DNA of 64,000 bases from Sphingopyxis sp. H115. Its GTDB lineage: Bacteria; Pseudomonadota; Alphaproteobacteria; Sphingomonadales; Sphingomonadaceae. The position numbers and the translations under genes were made by a program. Shown here in pieces: positions 8,276-15,880 of this stretch. The DNA lies in the NCBI RefSeq assembly GCF_001468465.1, contig NZ_LNSA01000001.1:1-64000 (forward strand), given 5' to 3'. Below the pieces are notes generated by a model, which saw nothing but the letters and a program-made list of their open reading frames with translations, was not told the origin of the DNA and did not search any database. The number at the start of each line of letters is the position of its first letter. The first letter of the stretch is position 1.

Positions 8276-8616
8276 TCGGCTTTGGTCGCTGTGACTGGTG
8301 CCGGTGATGCTTTCGAGGACGCGCCGGAAAGCCATCGGACATGATGCCTGATCTTCACCGGATGGTCATTGTCACGTCGTAACCACCGCTCAACCCCGCT
8401 GCGCTAGCGACCCAGCGCAGCGGGGCCATCTCAAAAGAGTGTCGGTCCCTCCGGCTCGGTCGACTTCCGCTTGAACCAAGGCTCATCCGTTCGATCGACA
8501 ACCAGCCTATCAGCCGGATATTTCCGTACCGTCCGTTGTCAGCGACGTTCGAAACCCTAAACGGATGCGGACCGTCCGCTAACCGGAACGAAGAAGAAGG
8601 AAGCGCCTAGATAGAT
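8276..8616. other. Intergenic region with a strong 12-bp stem hairpin
   Basis: There is no convincing gene in these 341 bases. A perfect 12-bp inverted repeat, CCCCGCTGCGCT at 8394-8405 against AGCGCAGCGGGG at 8414-8425 with an eight-base loop, forms a very stable hairpin. It has no T-tract on the plus strand, so it may be a factor-independent pause or a bidirectional boundary between the accessory genes and fixJ rather than a standard terminator. Confidence 0.5.
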
Positions 8617-9249
8617 TCAGCGCTGGTTCTGCGGCGCATCGAGCTGGGCGATCGTCGCCATCCGGACCAAATCGGACAACGTCTTCGCCTGCATCTTCAT
8701 CATGGCGTTCGCGCGATACACTTCGACCGTCCGCGCGCTGATCGATAGATCGAAGGCAATGGCCTTGTTCGCCTTACCCGCAACAAGGCCGTCGACGACT
8801 TCGCGCTCGCGTGCGGAAAGCCCAGCCATCCGGTCGAGGATCGATTGTCGTTCGGCACGTGCGTTTTCGCTTCCGGTTTGCTGCGCCAGCGCCCGCCGGA
8901 TCGCACTCAGCATGATTTCGTCGTCGAACGGTTTCTCGATGAAGTCGGCGACACCCGCCTTCATGGCCTGAATGGCGAGCGGAACATCGGCGTGACCGGT
9001 GATCACGATCACCGGGATTGCTACGCCGCGCACCTTCAATGCCTCGACCAGTTCGATACCGCTCGTGCCCGGCATCCGAACGTCGGTAACGACGCACGCG
9101 CCATCCAACGGCGGCGAGGCTTTCAGAAATACGTCGGCGGACGCAAAGCTCCGAACGCGAATTCCGGCACAATCGAGAAGAAATTCGAGTGAACTTCGCG
9201 CGCCATCGTCGTCGTCGATTACATAGACGATCGGATCACTCGGCATCAT
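8617..9249 (-). CDS. fixJ: FixJ-family two-component response regulator
   Basis: The 210-residue protein has an N-terminal receiver domain (acidic cluster DDDD at 12-15, phospho-acceptor Asp56 in TDVRMP, Lys in EKPF near 105) and a C-terminal LuxR-type helix-turn-helix (LSAREREVV...[19 protein letters not shown]). This is the full FixJ layout and length. Its start overlaps the end of fixL by 14 bases, so the kinase and regulator are co-translated. FixJ proteins are phosphorylated by FixL under low oxygen and activate target promoters. Here the adjacent divergent alternative oxidase-globin genes are the obvious candidate targets (inference). Confidence 0.92.
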   Translation of the reverse strand: MMPSDPIVYVIDDDDGARSSLEFLLDCAGIRVRSFASADVFLKASPPLDGACVVTDVRMPGTSGIELVEALKVRGVAIPVIVITGHADVPLAIQAMKAGVADFIEKPFDDEIMLSAIRRALAQQTGSENARAERQSILDRMAGLSAREREVVDGLVAGKANKAIAFDLSISARTVEVYRANAMMKMQAKTLSDLVRMATIAQLDAPQNQR

Positions 9250-10780
9250 TTAACTCCTCTTGGTTCATCCTCGGCAAGGTGAAGCTGAACCGCGCTCCGC
9301 CGTCGGGTACCGGATCGACCCAGATCTTTCCGCCATGCGCCTCGACGATGGTCCGCGAGATCGACAAGCCCACGCCCATACCGGTGCGTTTCGTCGTTAT
9401 GAAGGGCTGAAACAATTGCGCAGCGACGGCGGGGGCAATGCCGGGGCCGTTGTCGGTTACAGTCACCCGGGCCATGTCGCCATCGGCCTCGATTGCGATG
9501 GTCATTTCGCGGTTTCGAGCGGCCGTATCGGCAAAGGCATCGACCGCATTGCGGACGAGGTTCAGAACCACCTGTTGTATCTGCACCTTATCCACGAGCA
9601 CCAGATCGATGGCAGGATCGAAGGCGAAGTGAATGCGAATATCATGTTCGCGCGCGCCGACCAACGCGAGCGCGCTTGCCTCCTCGACCAGCTTGGGCAG
9701 GTTCTCGATCGCGCGCTCGGTCTCGCCACGCGCGACGAAATCGCGCAGCCGCCGGATGATATCCCCTGCGCGAAGCGCTTCCGCCGCGGCTTTTTCGACG
9801 GCTTCGGCCAGCCGATCGTGCGGGACGTCGTCGCGCGCAAGCAGCATTCTGCTGCCTCTTAGATAATTGGCAATCGCCGACAACGGCTGGTTGATCTCGT
9901 GCGCCAGCGCTGAGGCCATCTCGCCGAGACTCGTGAGGCGGGAGACGTGGACCAGTTCGTTCTGCAGTTCCTGCAATCGCGCCTCGGCCTGCTGGCGTTC
10001 GGTAAGGTCGCGAATGAAGCCGGTAAAGAAGCGCTCGCCGCCCGCCTGCATCTCTCCCACGGACAATTCGATCGGGAAGGTCGATCCGTCGCGCCGTTCG
10101 CCGACGACGATCCGCCCGGTTCCGATGATCCGCTTCTCGCCGGTCCGGTAATAGCATTCGAGATAACCGTCATGCGCCGCGCGATAGGGCTCGGGCATCA
10201 GCATCCGGACATTCTTGCCCACGGCTTCCTCCGACCGCCAACCGAACATGCGTTCGGCCGCCGGGCTGAAATCGCGTATTGTTCCCGCCTCGTCGATCAC
10301 GACCATGGCATCGGGCACGGTTTCGAGGATCGACCGCAAATGCGCCTCGCGACCCGCCAGAGCGGCAGCCCCATCCTCCGTTTCTACGCGGGCATGCTGG
10401 AACCACTCTCCACCCAGTGAGATTGCCAGCGAGATCACGAGGAACGAGGCGGCAGCTATCAGACTGCCGCCCTCGATGGGCCCGATACGGCTGTCGCACC
10501 ATAGGCCAGCCAACGCCCCGGCCAACGCCGCGAGGGCGCCGGCGCGAAGTCCCGAAAGCGCGCCGGCAACCACGACCCCCGGCACGAAGAAGATGAAGGT
10601 TGCGCGCTGACCAAGTTCGGCGGCGAAGAGAAGGCGAATCGCAACGCCCGCTGCCACGAAAAGCAGGGCGATTCCGACGGCGGCGAGCACCGGCAGGCGC
10701 GGAAGAAAACGGCTCGTCAGGCTCGCACGGCGGACCTCCGGTAAATCCCTTAGGGGAGATGCGGTAGGGACATCATCCAA
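9236..10780 (-). CDS. fixL: FixL-type membrane-bound haem-PAS oxygen-sensing histidine kinase
   Basis: No ATG fits. The TTG at 10780, preceded by GAGGAG, gives 514 residues and avoids overlap with the divergent oxidase gene; a longer frame to 11200 runs antisense to that gene and is rejected. Residues 28-125 contain about four membrane helices. A PAS domain at about 145-260 shows the FixL haem pocket: His203 in [11 protein letters not shown] is at the position of the haem-ligating His of Bradyrhizobium FixL, and Arg223 in [11 protein letters not shown] is at that of its oxygen-contacting Arg. The kinase core has the H-box [10 protein letters not shown] (His294), N-box near 407-411, DNGPG 443-447 and GMGVGLS 467-473. 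It should inhibit autophosphorylation when oxygen binds. Confidence 0.88.
   Translation of the reverse strand: MDDVPTASPLRDLPEVRRASLTSRFLPRLPVLAAVGIALLFVAAGVAIRLLFAAELGQRATFIFFVPGVVVAGALSGLRAGALAALAGALAGLWCDSRIGPIEGGSLIAAASFLVISLAISLGGEWFQHARVETEDGAAALAGREAHLRSILETVPDAMVVIDEAGTIRDFSPAAERMFGWRSEEAVGKNVRMLMPEPYRAAHDGYLECYYRTGEKRIIGTGRIVVGERRDGSTFPIELSVGEMQAGGERFFTGFIRDLTERQQAEARLQELQNELVHVSRLTSLGEMASALAHEINQPLSAIANYLRGSRMLLARDDVPHDRLAEAVEKAAAEALRAGDIIRRLRDFVARGETERAIENLPKLVEEASALALVGAREHDIRIHFAFDPAIDLVLVDKVQIQQVVLNLVRNAVDAFADTAARNREMTIAIEADGDMARVTVTDNGPGIAPAVAAQLFQPFITTKRTGMGVGLSISRTIVEAHGGKIWVDPVPDGGARFSFTLPRMNQEELNDAE
10741..10757. promoter_or_regulatory. Candidate FixJ-type operator upstream of the alternative oxidase gene
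   Basis: GTAAATCCCTTAGGGGA contains a near-palindromic CCCTTAGGG core (10747-10755). It lies about 105-120 bases before the oxidase ATG and inside the first codons of fixL. The T-A-rich half followed by CCCTTA recalls FixJ sites described upstream of rhizobial fixK genes. The similarity is from memory and the site is a proposal. Confidence 0.35.
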
Positions 10781-10861
10781 ATTTCCGCGCTCCTCGTTCC
10801 GGCCTATTTCGTCTCCATCGACGGCATCTTGAACCCCTGCCGCCGGAACGGAGATGTTCCA

Positions 10862-11551
10862 ATGACTGCACCTTTCATCGATCTCAGCGTCCATCACAAC
10901 CCCAAGGGCCTGTCCGATCGCGTCGCCTATGGCTTCACCAAGGTCTTGCGCTGGTGCGCCGACACCTTCTTCGCCGAGCGTTACGGCCACCGCGCTGTCG
11001 TACTCGAAACGGTCGCCGCGGTGCCGGGGATGGTGGGCGCCACGATCAACCACCTCGCCTGTCTCCGCCGCATGTGCGACGACAAGGGCTGGATCAAGAC
11101 GCTCATGGACGAGGCCGAGAATGAGCGCATGCATCTCATGACCTTCATCGAGATTTCCAAGCCTACCCTTTTCGAACGGGCCGTGATCATCGGCGTGCAA
11201 TGGGTGTTCTACGTCTGCTTCTTCGCACTTTACCTGATCAACTCAAAGACGGCGCACCGCGTCGTGGGCTATTTCGAGGAAGAGGCGGTGATCAGCTATA
11301 CGCATTATCTCGCCGAGATCGACGAAGGCCGCAGCGCCAATGTGCCTGCCCCGAAAATCGCGAAGGATTATTGGGGCCTGCCCGCCGATGCGACGCTACG
11401 CGATGTCGTCCTGGTGGTCCGCGCCGACGAAGCGCACCACCGCGATGTCAACCACGGCTTCGCCAACGAGCTTGCCGGTCTGCCGGTCGGCCCGGTGGCC
11501 GAATGCCCGCCGCATGTGGCGCTCGAACCCAACTGGAAAAAGGCGGCCTGA
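10862..11551 (+). CDS. aox: Alternative oxidase (diiron, cyanide-resistant quinol oxidase)
   Basis: The 229-residue protein is an alternative oxidase: it oxidises ubiquinol and reduces oxygen to water at the membrane without pumping protons. The diiron ligands are all visible: Glu49 in [12 protein letters not shown], Glu88 and His91 in ENERMHLM, the [12 protein letters not shown] glutamates at 139-141, and Glu190 and His193 in [12 protein letters not shown]. Two hydrophobic patches near 55-68 and 108-126 match the membrane-binding helices. The start at 10862 is chosen over an upstream ATG because the protein then begins with the expected short tail. It is divergent from fixL with about 80 bases between the starts, and heads a five-gene plus-strand unit. 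Bacterial AOX genes are uncommon and mostly alphaproteobacterial. Confidence 0.95.
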   Translation: MTAPFIDLSVHHNPKGLSDRVAYGFTKVLRWCADTFFAERYGHRAVVLETVAAVPGMVGATINHLACLRRMCDDKGWIKTLMDEAENERMHLMTFIEISKPTLFERAVIIGVQWVFYVCFFALYLINSKTAHRVVGYFEEEAVISYTHYLAEIDEGRSANVPAPKIAKDYWGLPADATLRDVVLVVRADEAHHRDVNHGFANELAGLPVGPVAECPPHVALEPNWKKAA

Positions 11552-11577
11552 AAAGGTCCAAGCAAGGGAGCAAGGAC

Positions 11578-11922
11578 ATGGATCGCCCTGTGACAATCCT
11601 CGCGAGCGATCCTGCCCTTCTTTCCGCGCTCCGATTTTCACTGACGCTCGACGGGTTTGATGTTCGCGGCAACGCCGAACCTCCTGCGAGCCACATCTGC
11701 CTGATCATCGATCAGGGTTTTCGCGGCGACGGGTTTGCGTGGCTCGCCAGCCTCCGGGCGAACGGCAATACGGCACCGGCCATTTTGCTCGTGACGCATC
11801 CCGACCGCGTCGTTCGCGCCTCCGCCGCGGCGCTCGGTGCCCGGCTGATCGAGAAGCCGCTAACGGGCGACGAATTGACCGACGCCCTGACCGATATCCT
11901 GACCCATCGCCCCGCCGCGTGA
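11578..11922 (+). CDS. Stand-alone receiver-domain protein with degenerate acidic pocket
   Basis: The 114-residue protein has CheY-like topology: beta1 VTILASDP, beta3 ICLIIDQGF with a candidate acceptor Asp, beta4 AILLVTH with the conserved Thr, and beta5 RLIEKPLTGDELTDAL with the conserved Lys-Pro. The usual acidic pair after beta1 is reduced to a single Asp (ASDP). It therefore may bind phosphate weakly or act as a phosphorylation-independent partner. It sits 26 bases after the oxidase and 34 bases before the globin. A feedback or sink role for FixL, like FixT or a single-domain CheY, is possible but inferred. Confidence 0.75.
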   Translation: MDRPVTILASDPALLSALRFSLTLDGFDVRGNAEPPASHICLIIDQGFRGDGFAWLASLRANGNTAPAILLVTHPDRVVRASAAALGARLIEKPLTGDELTDALTDILTHRPAA

Positions 11923-11956
11923 CAGTCACGGCACCAACCAAGAAAAGGAACACGGC

Positions 11957-12406
11957 ATGCGCACCGCCTCTCCCCAAGCCATGGCCATCGTCAAATCGAC
12001 CGCGCCAGCACTCGAAAAGCACGGCGTCGAGATCACTACTGCCATGTACGCGCGGCTCTTTCGTAATCCCGCCATCGAGGCGCTGTTCGACAAGGCCGCC
12101 CAGAGCAGCGGCGAGCAGCCACGACGACTTGCGGGCGCCATCCTTGCCTACGCCCGCAACATAGACAAGCTCGCGAACCTCGGCCCCGCCGTCTCAAGGA
12201 TGGTCGCGCGCCATGTCGAAACCGGCGTCAGGCCCGAGCAATATCCCTATGTTGCCGAAGCCTTGCTTCCTGCGATTCGCGACGTACTCGGACCAGACGT
12301 CGCGACCGACGAGGTGCTGGCAGCGTGGGGCGAGGCTTATTGGATGCTCGCCGACATTCTCATGGCCGCGGAAGCGCGAGCCTATGAAGACGCCGTGGCA
12401 GCCTAA
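11957..12406 (+). CDS. Single-domain haemoglobin (Vitreoscilla/flavohaemoglobin type)
   Basis: The 149-residue globin corresponds to the globin half of flavohaemoglobin without the reductase. Key residues are visible: TyrB10 (Tyr31 in MYARLF), distal GlnE7 (Gln54 in GEQPRRLAGAI), proximal HisF8 (His86 in ARHVETGVRPEQYPYV) and the Tyr96/Glu139 pair that in this family contacts the proximal His. These residues suit oxygen binding and nitric oxide dioxygenation. No reductase domain follows, so it would need an external reductase. Its place between an alternative oxidase and a truncated globin points to low-oxygen or NO defence. Confidence 0.92.
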   Translation: MRTASPQAMAIVKSTAPALEKHGVEITTAMYARLFRNPAIEALFDKAAQSSGEQPRRLAGAILAYARNIDKLANLGPAVSRMVARHVETGVRPEQYPYVAEALLPAIRDVLGPDVATDEVLAAWGEAYWMLADILMAAEARAYEDAVAA

Positions 12407-12419
12407 CCGGGAAGACCGA

Positions 12420-12803
12420 ATGGAACCGCAACTATCCGAGCAGGACCTCGCGAAGCTCATTCCAGAATTTTACGCGCGGGTCAGGGCCGATCCAGTTCTT
12501 GGTCCGATCTTCGATAGCGCAATCGCCGACTGGGACGAGCATCTTGAAAAGCTGCAAGCCTTCTGGTCGTCGATCATGCTTACGAGCGGGCGGTATAAGG
12601 GTCAGCCGATGGTCGCCCATCTGCGTCACGAAGGCGCCATGACTATGGGCAATTTCGGCCGCTGGCTGGCGTTGTGGCAAAAAACTACCGGAGATGTTCT
12701 CGATCGGGACAATGCGGCCGCGCTTCAGGCAAAGGCAGCGCGGATCGCCGAGAGCCTGCAGCATGGCGTCCAGTTCCAGCGCGAACGATTGGCTGGATCG
12801 TGA
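12420..12803 (+). CDS. Group III truncated haemoglobin
   Basis: The 127-residue protein matches group III truncated globins (trHbP): N-terminal LIPEFYARVRADPVLGPIF, then AFWSSIMLTSGRYKGQPMVAH (shown without its last residues), with the proximal histidine candidate in the P-M-x-x-H segment at 64-67, and FGRWLALWQKT at 79-89. The ATG at 12420 is 11 bases after the globin stop. The family is linked to NO or microaerobic metabolism in Campylobacter (Ctb). Its stop overlaps the GTG start of the next gene, which indicates coupling. Confidence 0.88.
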   Translation: MEPQLSEQDLAKLIPEFYARVRADPVLGPIFDSAIADWDEHLEKLQAFWSSIMLTSGRYKGQPMVAHLRHEGAMTMGNFGRWLALWQKTTGDVLDRDNAAALQAKAARIAESLQHGVQFQRERLAGS

Positions 12804-13087
12804 CCGCTGTCCTGCCAGTCGGCGTGCAGCCCTATAAGCGAAAGGCCACCTTCACCGAAACCACGACGCCCGCGGCGTTGCTGGGCGATCATGCCACAAA
12901 AACGGGCGTCTGGGGTTTGATCCATGTCGAAGAGGGTAGCTTATGCTATCTCATAACAGACGAACGAAGACCGCTTTCCGAAAAAATACTGACGCCGATG
13001 ACCGGGCCTGGCATCGTCGAACCCACGATAGCACACAGGGTCGAGGCGAGAGGGCCGGTACGCTTCTATGTCGAGTTTCTACGCTGA
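12800..13087 (+). CDS. DUF1971 small cupin (TehB-N-terminal-like)
   Basis: The GTG at 12800 overlaps the truncated-globin stop (GTGA) and gives 95 residues: a DUF1971 domain with the ATFTETTTPAALLGDH and VWGLIHVEEGSLCY segments and the closing IAHRVEARGPVRFYVEF strand. This cupin-like domain occurs alone or fused to TehB methyltransferase, and often travels with haemoglobin and NO-stress genes. The ligand is unknown. It closes the oxygen/NO module. Confidence 0.82.
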   Translation: MTAVLPVGVQPYKRKATFTETTTPAALLGDHATKTGVWGLIHVEEGSLCYLITDERRPLSEKILTPMTGPGIVEPTIAHRVEARGPVRFYVEFLR

Positions 13088-13375
13088 GGCGAACAGGGCG
13101 AGTTGCTCTCCGATGGCTCGGAGCGCGACTTCTATAGTGCGGCCTGGCGTCTGGCGCGTGCCGACAGCTTCGAACTCCTAGTGTGAAGTCCTAAACAATG
13201 GTGCCTAGCCGCGAGGGCCGTTCCCGTCGCTGGCGCCAACCACCACGCCCGTGAAAAGCATAGCTGTTCGGCACTTCGTCGCGGATACCGAACGCTTGGC
13301 CGACCATTGGACGCAAGCTGTTGGAACATCGGCTTAATTCGGAACCGATCGCATGTTGGGAGCAGAGCCGAAAAG
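13088..13375. other. Intergenic region without a convincing gene
   Basis: A 33-codon plus-strand stretch right after the cupin stop (about 13091-13187, with LLSDGSERDFYSAAWRLAR) reads like a decayed gene end, but it has no start. Nothing else is recognised before the exported protein at 13376. Confidence 0.3.
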
Positions 13376-13732
13376 ATGCATGGATTTTCGCTTTCCTTGG
13401 CTGGGCTAGGCATCGCTACTGTCTTGTTTGCTTCTTCTTCGCCGGTTGCGGCCCAGTTGTCTCCGGCGCCGGCAGCTGAACGGGGTTGCACGTTCGAGAC
13501 CCTGACGCAGGAAGAAAAATCCCGATACCAGTCGCGCTACAAGCGGAGGGTTCGTGTGGATGGCCAAGCCTATGCGGACAAATGGCTATACGAACAGGTG
13601 TGCCTGACCGCTGCGGAGCGAAAGGCGCTCCGGCCGCCGGCAAAGGGAAAAAACTGCCGAGCGGTCTCGCGTCCAGTCACCAGCATGGACGGCTCCATGA
13701 CCGTTGGGATCGGACGCGTTTGCAAGAATTGA
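13376..13732 (+). CDS. Small secreted protein of unknown function
   Basis: The internal ATG at 13376 gives 118 residues with a clean signal peptide (hydrophobic core SLAGLGIATVLFASSSPVAA, cleavage likely after AAA/VAA near residue 26). The mature part is basic (EEKSRYQSRYKRRVRVDGQ) with four cysteines (GCTF, QVCL, NCRA, VCKN), suggesting two disulfides in the periplasm. The longer frame from 13307 lacks a signal peptide at its N-terminus and is not preferred. No family was recognised. Confidence 0.6.
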   Translation: MHGFSLSLAGLGIATVLFASSSPVAAQLSPAPAAERGCTFETLTQEEKSRYQSRYKRRVRVDGQAYADKWLYEQVCLTAAERKALRPPAKGKNCRAVSRPVTSMDGSMTVGIGRVCKN

Positions 13733-13737
13733 ACGGC

Positions 13738-13973
13738 CATCGCGCAAGATCGGGGCGGTCGAGCGTGTTAGTGAAGAAGAAGTGGAGTGCGGCGACGATG
13801 CTGTTCATTGTCGGAGCCGGAACGCCCGCTTCCTGTTGCTTGATCTGGAACTGCCGGATACCTTCGGCACCCGCGGTGTGAGGTGAGCGCCCGAGATAGG
13901 TCGCGAACTGCCCGACGTCGCTAGACAATCAGGCTGTGTCGATCAGGCACTGGCGCAGCGGCCCGATGCGCCA
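13738..13973 (-). pseudogene. Relic of a tyrosine recombinase (integrase) N-terminal domain
   Basis: On the minus strand a run reads WRIGPLRQCLIDTA, then an in-frame stop, then SSDVGQFATYLGRSPHTAGA, IRQFQIKQQEAGV, TMNSIVAALHFFF and TLDRPDLARW before homology ends. This is the SAM-like N-terminal domain of the XerD/IS91-associated integrase family. There is an internal stop, a gap, and no catalytic domain (no R...HxxR...Y part), so it is a truncated, dead copy. It marks this stretch as an old integration scar beside the SciP paralogue. Confidence 0.75.
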
Positions 13974-13998
13974 TGCCGGCGGCGGTTCCGTGCACGAC

Positions 13999-14301
13999 CT
14001 ATGAAGGCAGCGTTCCCGGTCGGGCCTCCTCGCGATAATGCTGAATGCGCGTCGTTCGCAGCCCAGGCACGCCGACGCGCGCGAACAGCCGCCGCCAGTT
14101 CGTCAGTTCCTCAAGGTCCATGCAATATCGCTTGCACGCCTCGGTCGGCGTCAACAATCCGCCATCGACCGCAGCCACGACCTGCGCTTTGCGCCGGCTG
14201 ACCCACCGCGTCGTCTCGGGCGGCGGTAGATCGGCCAATGTTAGTTTCTCGCCGAGCGGGCCGGCAACCGACACCACACGGATCTTCTGGTTTTCGAGCA
14301 C
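13999..14301 (-). CDS. SciP-like DUF1153 protein (paralogue of the CtrA inhibitor)
   Basis: The GTG at 14301 gives a 100-residue protein that begins at the family's usual position (LENQKIRVVSVAGPLGEKL). It carries the DUF1153 helix-turn-helix body (RWVSRRKAQVVAAVDGGLL, EACKRYCMDLEELTNWRR, GLRTTRIQHYRE). SciP binds CtrA in Caulobacter and blocks activation of CtrA promoters in G1. Substitutions such as CMDLEELTNWRRLFARVGV differ from the usual housekeeping sequence, and the gene lies beside an integrase relic. It is therefore more likely an accessory paralogue than the main sciP. Confidence 0.7.
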   Translation of the reverse strand: MLENQKIRVVSVAGPLGEKLTLADLPPPETTRWVSRRKAQVVAAVDGGLLTPTEACKRYCMDLEELTNWRRLFARVGVPGLRTTRIQHYREEARPGTLPS

Positions 14302-14494
14302 ATCGACTCTCCGTCGTGCGGCTCCCCGCCGCTTTGTGCCCCCCACTTTTGCAACGGAACAAGTCTCGCCGCATCAAGTTAACGAAGACTTGCCGGTCTC
14401 CCATTTTGCGACGAGCCGAGCGAATTCACCTCGCGGATGGCACCTTCTGTCGAACCACGCGTTTCTCGTCCGATATCGTACTACGCGGGAGGCA

Positions 14495-14755
14495 ATGATG
14501 GCGACCGAATGCACGGCTTATCGCGATACCAAGGGATCGCTTCATCCGACCCCCGAGAGGGCAACCCTCGCCGATCTCGCCGATGTGCTGGGACGCGTCG
14601 GCGAGGAGGGGGGGATGACCGCAGGCGTTGCCAAATTGCTTCTCGAGAAGCGCGAGGCAATAGAACGGGTCTTCGCTGAGCATGACATCATGCTTGCCAA
14701 TATCGAACCGAATGACGCAGCGGGCGAAGTCGTGCCCATCAAGGGCGGCAAGTGA
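14495..14755 (+). CDS. Small unknown protein (86 residues)
   Basis: Paired ATGs at 14495 and 14498 follow GGGAGG. The 86-residue protein is acidic and helical (LADLADVLGRVGEEGGMTAG, AKLLLEKREAIERVFAEHD), cytoplasmic in character and without a known domain. The longer frame from 14045 runs antisense to the SciP-like gene and is rejected. It may belong to the same accessory island. Confidence 0.5.
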   Translation: MMATECTAYRDTKGSLHPTPERATLADLADVLGRVGEEGGMTAGVAKLLLEKREAIERVFAEHDIMLANIEPNDAAGEVVPIKGGK

Positions 14756-15168
14756 CTGCTTAATCGCAAAGATGCCGGGAATGTTGCAACGAAATCATGC
14801 ATTTTCCTTAATCGGCCAGGCCATAGCCTAGCGCCATCGAGAACGCTTCGATCCGAAATCCCGCCCTTTAGGAGCCCCTGTACGGCCGCCTGTTACGGCG
14901 AGCCCAACATTCAAGACGATCGAGAACAGCGAGCTAAAGTGGATGGCCATGGTATAATCCATGGCATGGGCAGAAGTGTATGATATATTATAGAATGAAA
15001 ACAAAAAGATATTTGTTTGATTTGGCGGACTCCGTCTCCGCCACTTTCTCTTTATCTAACTCGATCGTTGGGCCCGCTTCGCGCGGATAGGCTTGGCGTG
15101 TTTGCACCCGCACTGTCGTTCCCGTCGAAAAACGGGCCGCGGGCGCGCGAAAGCGGGATTCATTATTG
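14756..15168. other. AT-rich intergenic stretch with palindromes, probable island boundary
   Basis: These roughly 410 bases contain no strong gene. They hold CCATGG-TATAAT-CCATGG at 14947-14964, an unusually AT-rich patch at 14975-15020 and a 7-bp stem hairpin at 15023-15043. A weak 44-codon minus-strand frame (14828-14962, starting MDYTMAIHFSS with a hydrophobic stretch) could be a decayed membrane-protein start. Confidence 0.4.
15023..15043. repeat. Hairpin whose right half matches a tRNA-Ser 3' end; possible att scar
   Basis: TGGCGGA (15023-15029) and TCCGCCA (15037-15043) are perfect inverted repeats around CTCCGTC. The 14 bases CTCCGTCTCCGCCA (15030-15043) look like the 3' acceptor end, including GCCA, of many bacterial tRNA-Ser genes, which are common integration sites. 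No tRNA body is present upstream. It may instead be a simple hairpin. Confidence 0.35.
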
Positions 15169-15193
15169 TAATTGAGAATCGTTCTCGATAATG
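15169..15193. promoter_or_regulatory. Fur-like box before the PepSY-DUF2271-DUF4198-ApbE unit
   Basis: TAATTGAGAATCGTTCTCGA and the following bases contain the palindrome GAGAA-TCG-TTCTC, a good match to alphaproteobacterial Fur sites. It lies 32 bases before the chosen PepSY start. Iron repression of the unit is inferred. Confidence 0.6.
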
Positions 15194-15224
15194 CCGCGTG
15201 CATCATCCTTTGCAGAATTCTTCG

Positions 15225-15869
15225 ATGCACGCACCCTCACCTCCGCGACCGGCGACCATGAAGAGCCGGAAAGCCTTTTGGCTGAAACAGTTGCACATGT
15301 GGCACTGGATGAGTTCGGCCGTCAGCCTGGTGGGCCTCTTGCTCTTTGCGGTCACGGGATTCACGCTCAACCATGCCGCCGATATCGAGGGCTCGCCCGT
15401 CGTTACCCAAAAGGCGGCACAGATGCCCCCGGCGTTGCTGGCCAGTCTGAACCGCGCTATCCCCGGCACGGATAAGGCGCCCTTGCCCCCGGCCGTCGCC
15501 GAATGGGTAGAAGCCAGCTTTCCGGTCAAGGCGTCGAGCGAGGCGGAATGGTCCGATAGCGAAGTCTATCTTCCCGCGCCGCGCCCGGGCGGTGACGCTT
15601 GGGTCGCGATCGACCTCGCGACGGGAGAGGCTTCGGGGGAAATCACCAGCCGCGGCTGGATATCCTACCTCAACGACCTGCATAAGGGACGCAATTCTGG
15701 CGGCGAATGGAGCCTGTTCATCGATATCTTCGCCTTCGCCTGCATCGTCTTTGCGGTCACCGGCCTGTTCCTGCTCCAGCTCCATTCGGCGAAGCGAAAG
15801 AGCACCTGGCCGCTCGTCGGGGTCGGGCTCGCGATCCCCGCCGTCATCGCCATCATCTTCATTCACTAG
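15225..15869 (+). CDS. PepSY-associated transmembrane protein
   Basis: The product of about 214 residues has a membrane helix near the N-terminus (MSSAVSLVGLLLFAVTGFTL) preceded by LKQLHMWHW, a periplasmic PepSY-like region, and two C-terminal helices (IDIFAFACIVFAVTGLFLLQ and WPLVGVGLAIPAVIAIIFI). Histidines at the helix ends (HMWHW, NHA, DLHKG, LHSA) are candidates for haem ligands, as in PepSY-type ferric or siderophore reductases. The start is uncertain: ATGs at 15198, 15225 and 15258 are possible, none with a strong ribosome-binding site. 15198 is too close to the Fur box. It heads a four-gene unit with DUF2271, DUF4198 and apbE. Confidence 0.8.
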   Translation: MHAPSPPRPATMKSRKAFWLKQLHMWHWMSSAVSLVGLLLFAVTGFTLNHAADIEGSPVVTQKAAQMPPALLASLNRAIPGTDKAPLPPAVAEWVEASFPVKASSEAEWSDSEVYLPAPRPGGDAWVAIDLATGEASGEITSRGWISYLNDLHKGRNSGGEWSLFIDIFAFACIVFAVTGLFLLQLHSAKRKSTWPLVGVGLAIPAVIAIIFIH

Positions 15870-15880
15870 GGAGACCGTTC

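Noticed and set aside
10781-11200. Extended N-terminus of FixL
   Set aside because: It is antisense to the alternative oxidase, whose diiron motifs are complete; the TTG at 10780 has a better ribosome-binding site.
14828-14962. 44-codon minus-strand frame starting MDYTMAIHFSS
   Set aside because: Too short, no family, no ribosome-binding site; kept only as a remark on possible decay.
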